Part shown: positions 61,668 through 64,000 of the stretch, piece by piece
Layout: each line of letters opens with the position of its first letter
Numbering within the stretch: the first letter of the stretch is position 1
Source: Sphaeroforma sirkka
Taxonomy: Eukaryota; Opisthokonta; Ichthyosporea; Ichthyophonida
Length of the DNA: 64,000 bases
Direction of reading: 5' to 3'
Assembly: GCA_001586965.3 (NCBI GenBank)
Contig: LUCW03000378.1
Span: 1-64,000 of the forward strand
Notes under the pieces: generated by a model
The model's database searches: none
The model's input: only the letters and a program-made list of their open reading frames with translations
What the model was told of the DNA's origin: nothing
Position numbers and translations under genes: made by a program

Positions 61668-62087
61668 TGTAGTAAAAGTCCCCTTAAACCACTATCAGTG
61701 TGGAGTTAGAATTAGTTTACAATTAATTCACACGAGGTGAATTATTTGTAGACCACGTAGACAATCAAATATAAGAATAAATACACCGCACTGAGCCCCA
61801 GGGAGACTCAGTAGGTTTTAGTATCGTATTTTGATGTGTTTACTACATTTTTACGACTAGTTACTTTAGGTGTATTATTCGATTTTATCTCGAGGACAAT
61901 AGTGGACGGAGGAATTCGGTTTATTGACAAATCACAGGAGTTGATATCCCTCAGAACCGGATAGCAGAAAGGAGCTTGCAAATTACGAAAGGAGCAAAGT
62001 CTTCCGAGCACAGATAAGTGAAACGAAACCCCCCCTTCCGTTTTGCTCGGTTTGATACGCTTGCGTGATTTACATATATATATACCA
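61668..62087 (+). repeat. Z-type repeat in X3, 18 bp from the solo LTR
   Basis: It runs TGTAGTAAAAGTCCCC... to CGTTTTGCTCGGTTTGATACGC and a short TA run, matching 19,183-19,675. X3 RT resumes at GCACGGGTAGAAATTGATCC. The right edge is blurred by the TA run, and a CAGC duplication is possible. Confidence 0.7.
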
Positions 62088-64000
62088 GCACGGGTAGAAA
62101 TTGATCCTGGCAAGAAACAATTTCTGTTGGATATATCAACACCGATTACTGGAAGAGATGTGAACTCTGTGTGTGGGTTTGTTAACTTCTTCTCGGATTC
62201 GGTACCTCATCTTTCTCATTACTTAAAGCCTGTCAGTCATCTACAGCTGCACAAAAGACCTTTGTAAAAGTTCTGGACTCAAGAATGTGATGATGCATTC
62301 AAGCTAGTCAAAAGGAAAGTAATGGACGCACCCATCATGCAGTACCCTGTGGATGGCGTCTTATTCCAAGTAGCAACCGACGCTTCAGATTGAGCGGTAG
62401 GTGGATTGCTATACCAAACGATAAATGGTAAACCACGTTACATACAATCCTTTAGCAAGAGTTATAATAAGAGTCAACGAAATTACTTTACCGTTAAACA
62501 AGAGCTCCTTGCTATAGTTACTGCGCTAAGACAGTTTAAAGACTACCTTTATGGAAGTTACTTCACTGTCGTCTGTGATCAAAAGTCTTTAACATATTTA
62601 AAAGACATGAACCCTGATTCACAGTTGGTGAGCCGCTGGCATGACATTATTACTAAGTTCGCTTTTAACATTACACACATACCAGGAATACATAGTCATC
62701 TTCCTGACATGCTCTCTCGACTTGTCCCTGACTACCAGAAAACAGTTAAAGAGTTATTAGCAACCGATTGGATGCTTAATAAGAAATGGTTTAACCTCGC
62801 TCAATCAAGATGGGGTCCATTTATTTTTGATATGTTCGCCGCAGAACATAACAAACAGGTTTCTGATTATAGGTTGTTGATTCATCCTAAAGGTGATGCC
62901 TTTCAACTTGACTTATCAAAGCATAATGCGTGGGCTAACCCACCTTGGCATGTTATCGCACAGTTGTTAAACTATGTTAATATTACTAAGTATACCATTA
63001 CGCTGCGGTGTCCCTTACGTAGCTCCGACCCATGGATACGTGATTTAATTAATATGATACACGACGAGCCGATCTATGTCGACCGTGAAACCGACACGTT
63101 CTTGTATCAGGGATCCTATTCTATTAAGAAGACACCTTGGAAACACGCCATCGTTTGTCGCATCGGTCCTGCAAGTACCACTAAGTGGAACCCTCAACCG
63201 AGTTCTTAACTAAACTAGAGGAGTCTAAGAGGTTTGAACAAAAGCTCAAGACTCGTACAACACTTGCACCCAACAAAAATGCAGTCGAGGTAATGCCGAT
63301 TGAGACGGCATTAGATCGTAAAAACATGGAACTAGCTAAGGCCATTGATCAACGACTCAAAGCTCTAAGAGAACCTGAAGCTCGCACTCAACTACTTCAG
63401 GCGCTACTTAAAGAACAGCCAGGAGTTGCGAAACGACTGAAGAAAATAGTTCAACAATCTAATGTTGTTAATTACGTATCTCAGGAGTTTACCCCTCCTG
63501 ATACTAAAGTTGCCCTTTTCAACGGGACTATGGTTCATCCAGCCAGCGTTACACAGAATCTCACTGACTTAGAAGAGCTCAAGAGTAAATTTAAAATAAT
63601 ACATAATTTAACTCATCGAGCATATGAGCATACTTATAAGAGATGGCTATTCGTGCAAGGCTTGATCACCCAGCGCTGAAAGAAACCATACGTGAAGTAT
63701 ACCGACGCTGTACTGATTGTGAAAAGAACCAGATCAAGCGCTACGGTTGGGCACCCCTGAAAAGTGTGACAAACGACCAACCGATGCACCGAGTCATAGT
63801 CGATTTGGTTAAGCTCCCGCGATCCAAGCATACTGGCGATGTATATATCTGTCATTTCTTATGTGTGGCTTCGGGCTATAACTTGCTTTATGCAATACCG
63901 AACAAACGCCCGCAAACAGTGGCAGAGTTATGCTATCACGTCTTTAATGACTTCAGTTTCCCCCGAGTACTATGTTCTGATAACGGTGGTGAATTTTGTA

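Larger units (their letters stand above)
57391..64000 (+). mobile_element. X-family Ty3/gypsy element, copy X3, running off the window (fossil)
   Basis: The most complete X copy, plus strand. Gag (57,391 to about 59,415) starts MAKGTSKGKGAASSKPAK and ends in the Cys-rich domain (CATCKGTNGWHKEDCK, about 59,340). Then come protease (LFDPGAEVSAIS about 59,537), RT (QHSFPLPKIS about 61,000), RNase H (VVCDQKSLTYL about 62,570), Dam-like domain (FIFDMFAAEHNK about 62,825; WANPPW about 62,930), integrase zinc finger (CTDCEKNQ about 63,710) and core (VIVDLVKLP about 63,800; SDNGGEFC at the edge). Three LTR insertions lie within it (59,689, 61,402, 61,668). Broken, with several breaks. Confidence 0.88.

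Overview
This is a eukaryotic, repeat-dominated window. The only feature that is certainly from the host is the 5' part of an 18S rRNA gene (53,798-54,625, minus strand). Nearly everything else is Ty3/gypsy-type LTR retrotransposon material, nested and rearranged. The 18S stretch is nuclear and eukaryotic. I cannot place the organism more precisely than a protist-like or other microbial eukaryote, and I recognise no intact host protein gene.

Families (my labels). Family A/B is a chromovirus-like Ty3/gypsy family with a 240-248 bp LTR and a C-terminal chromodomain. It has two near-complete copies, A (6,702-14,766) and B (23,042-30,491), both coding on the minus strand, plus three solo LTRs and one LTR fragment. 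Family X is a second Ty3/gypsy family with a Cys-rich Gag domain. It has three copies: X1 (3,289-6,701, minus), X2 (33,545-37,060, minus) and X3 (about 56,800 to the window end, plus). Family W has a CCHC Gag and lies at 1,530-2,316, 15,780-19,182, 32,275-33,404 and 38,601-41,184. V (41,185-44,211), R (45,250-46,800), S (46,840-49,430) and T (50,820-53,797) are older and more decayed. U and Z are known mainly from LTR-like repeats. All are broken to different degrees. A and B look youngest, because their LTR pairs are nearly identical.

Layout. 1-3,290: W leader with a CRE-bearing putative promoter, a short-TIR repeat and a piece of a Ulp1-like (C48) peptidase. 3,289-14,766: X1 cut by A. 14,767-19,182: unidentified DNA, a MITE-like element and W. 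19,183-32,123: an inverted repeat (19,376-21,687 against 30,492-32,123) with a gag and element B between its arms. 32,275-37,190: W and X2. 37,190-44,600: T-rich DNA with a W integrase end, then V carrying a solo LTR. 44,600-50,820: R, S and an unknown coding stretch split by a solo LTR. 50,820-57,245: T, whose LTR adjoins the 18S rRNA fragment, then rDNA upstream sequence with a T-like fossil. 57,246-64,000: X3 with three nested LTR insertions.

Points to look at first: the LTR at a conserved 18S site; a tRNA-Thr-like Pol III unit antisense inside the gag of all three X copies; a Dam-like NPPW domain between RNase H and integrase in three families; the long inverted repeat; conserved palindromes in the A/B LTR; 4-bp target duplications at four nested LTRs; and three hairpins upstream of 18S.
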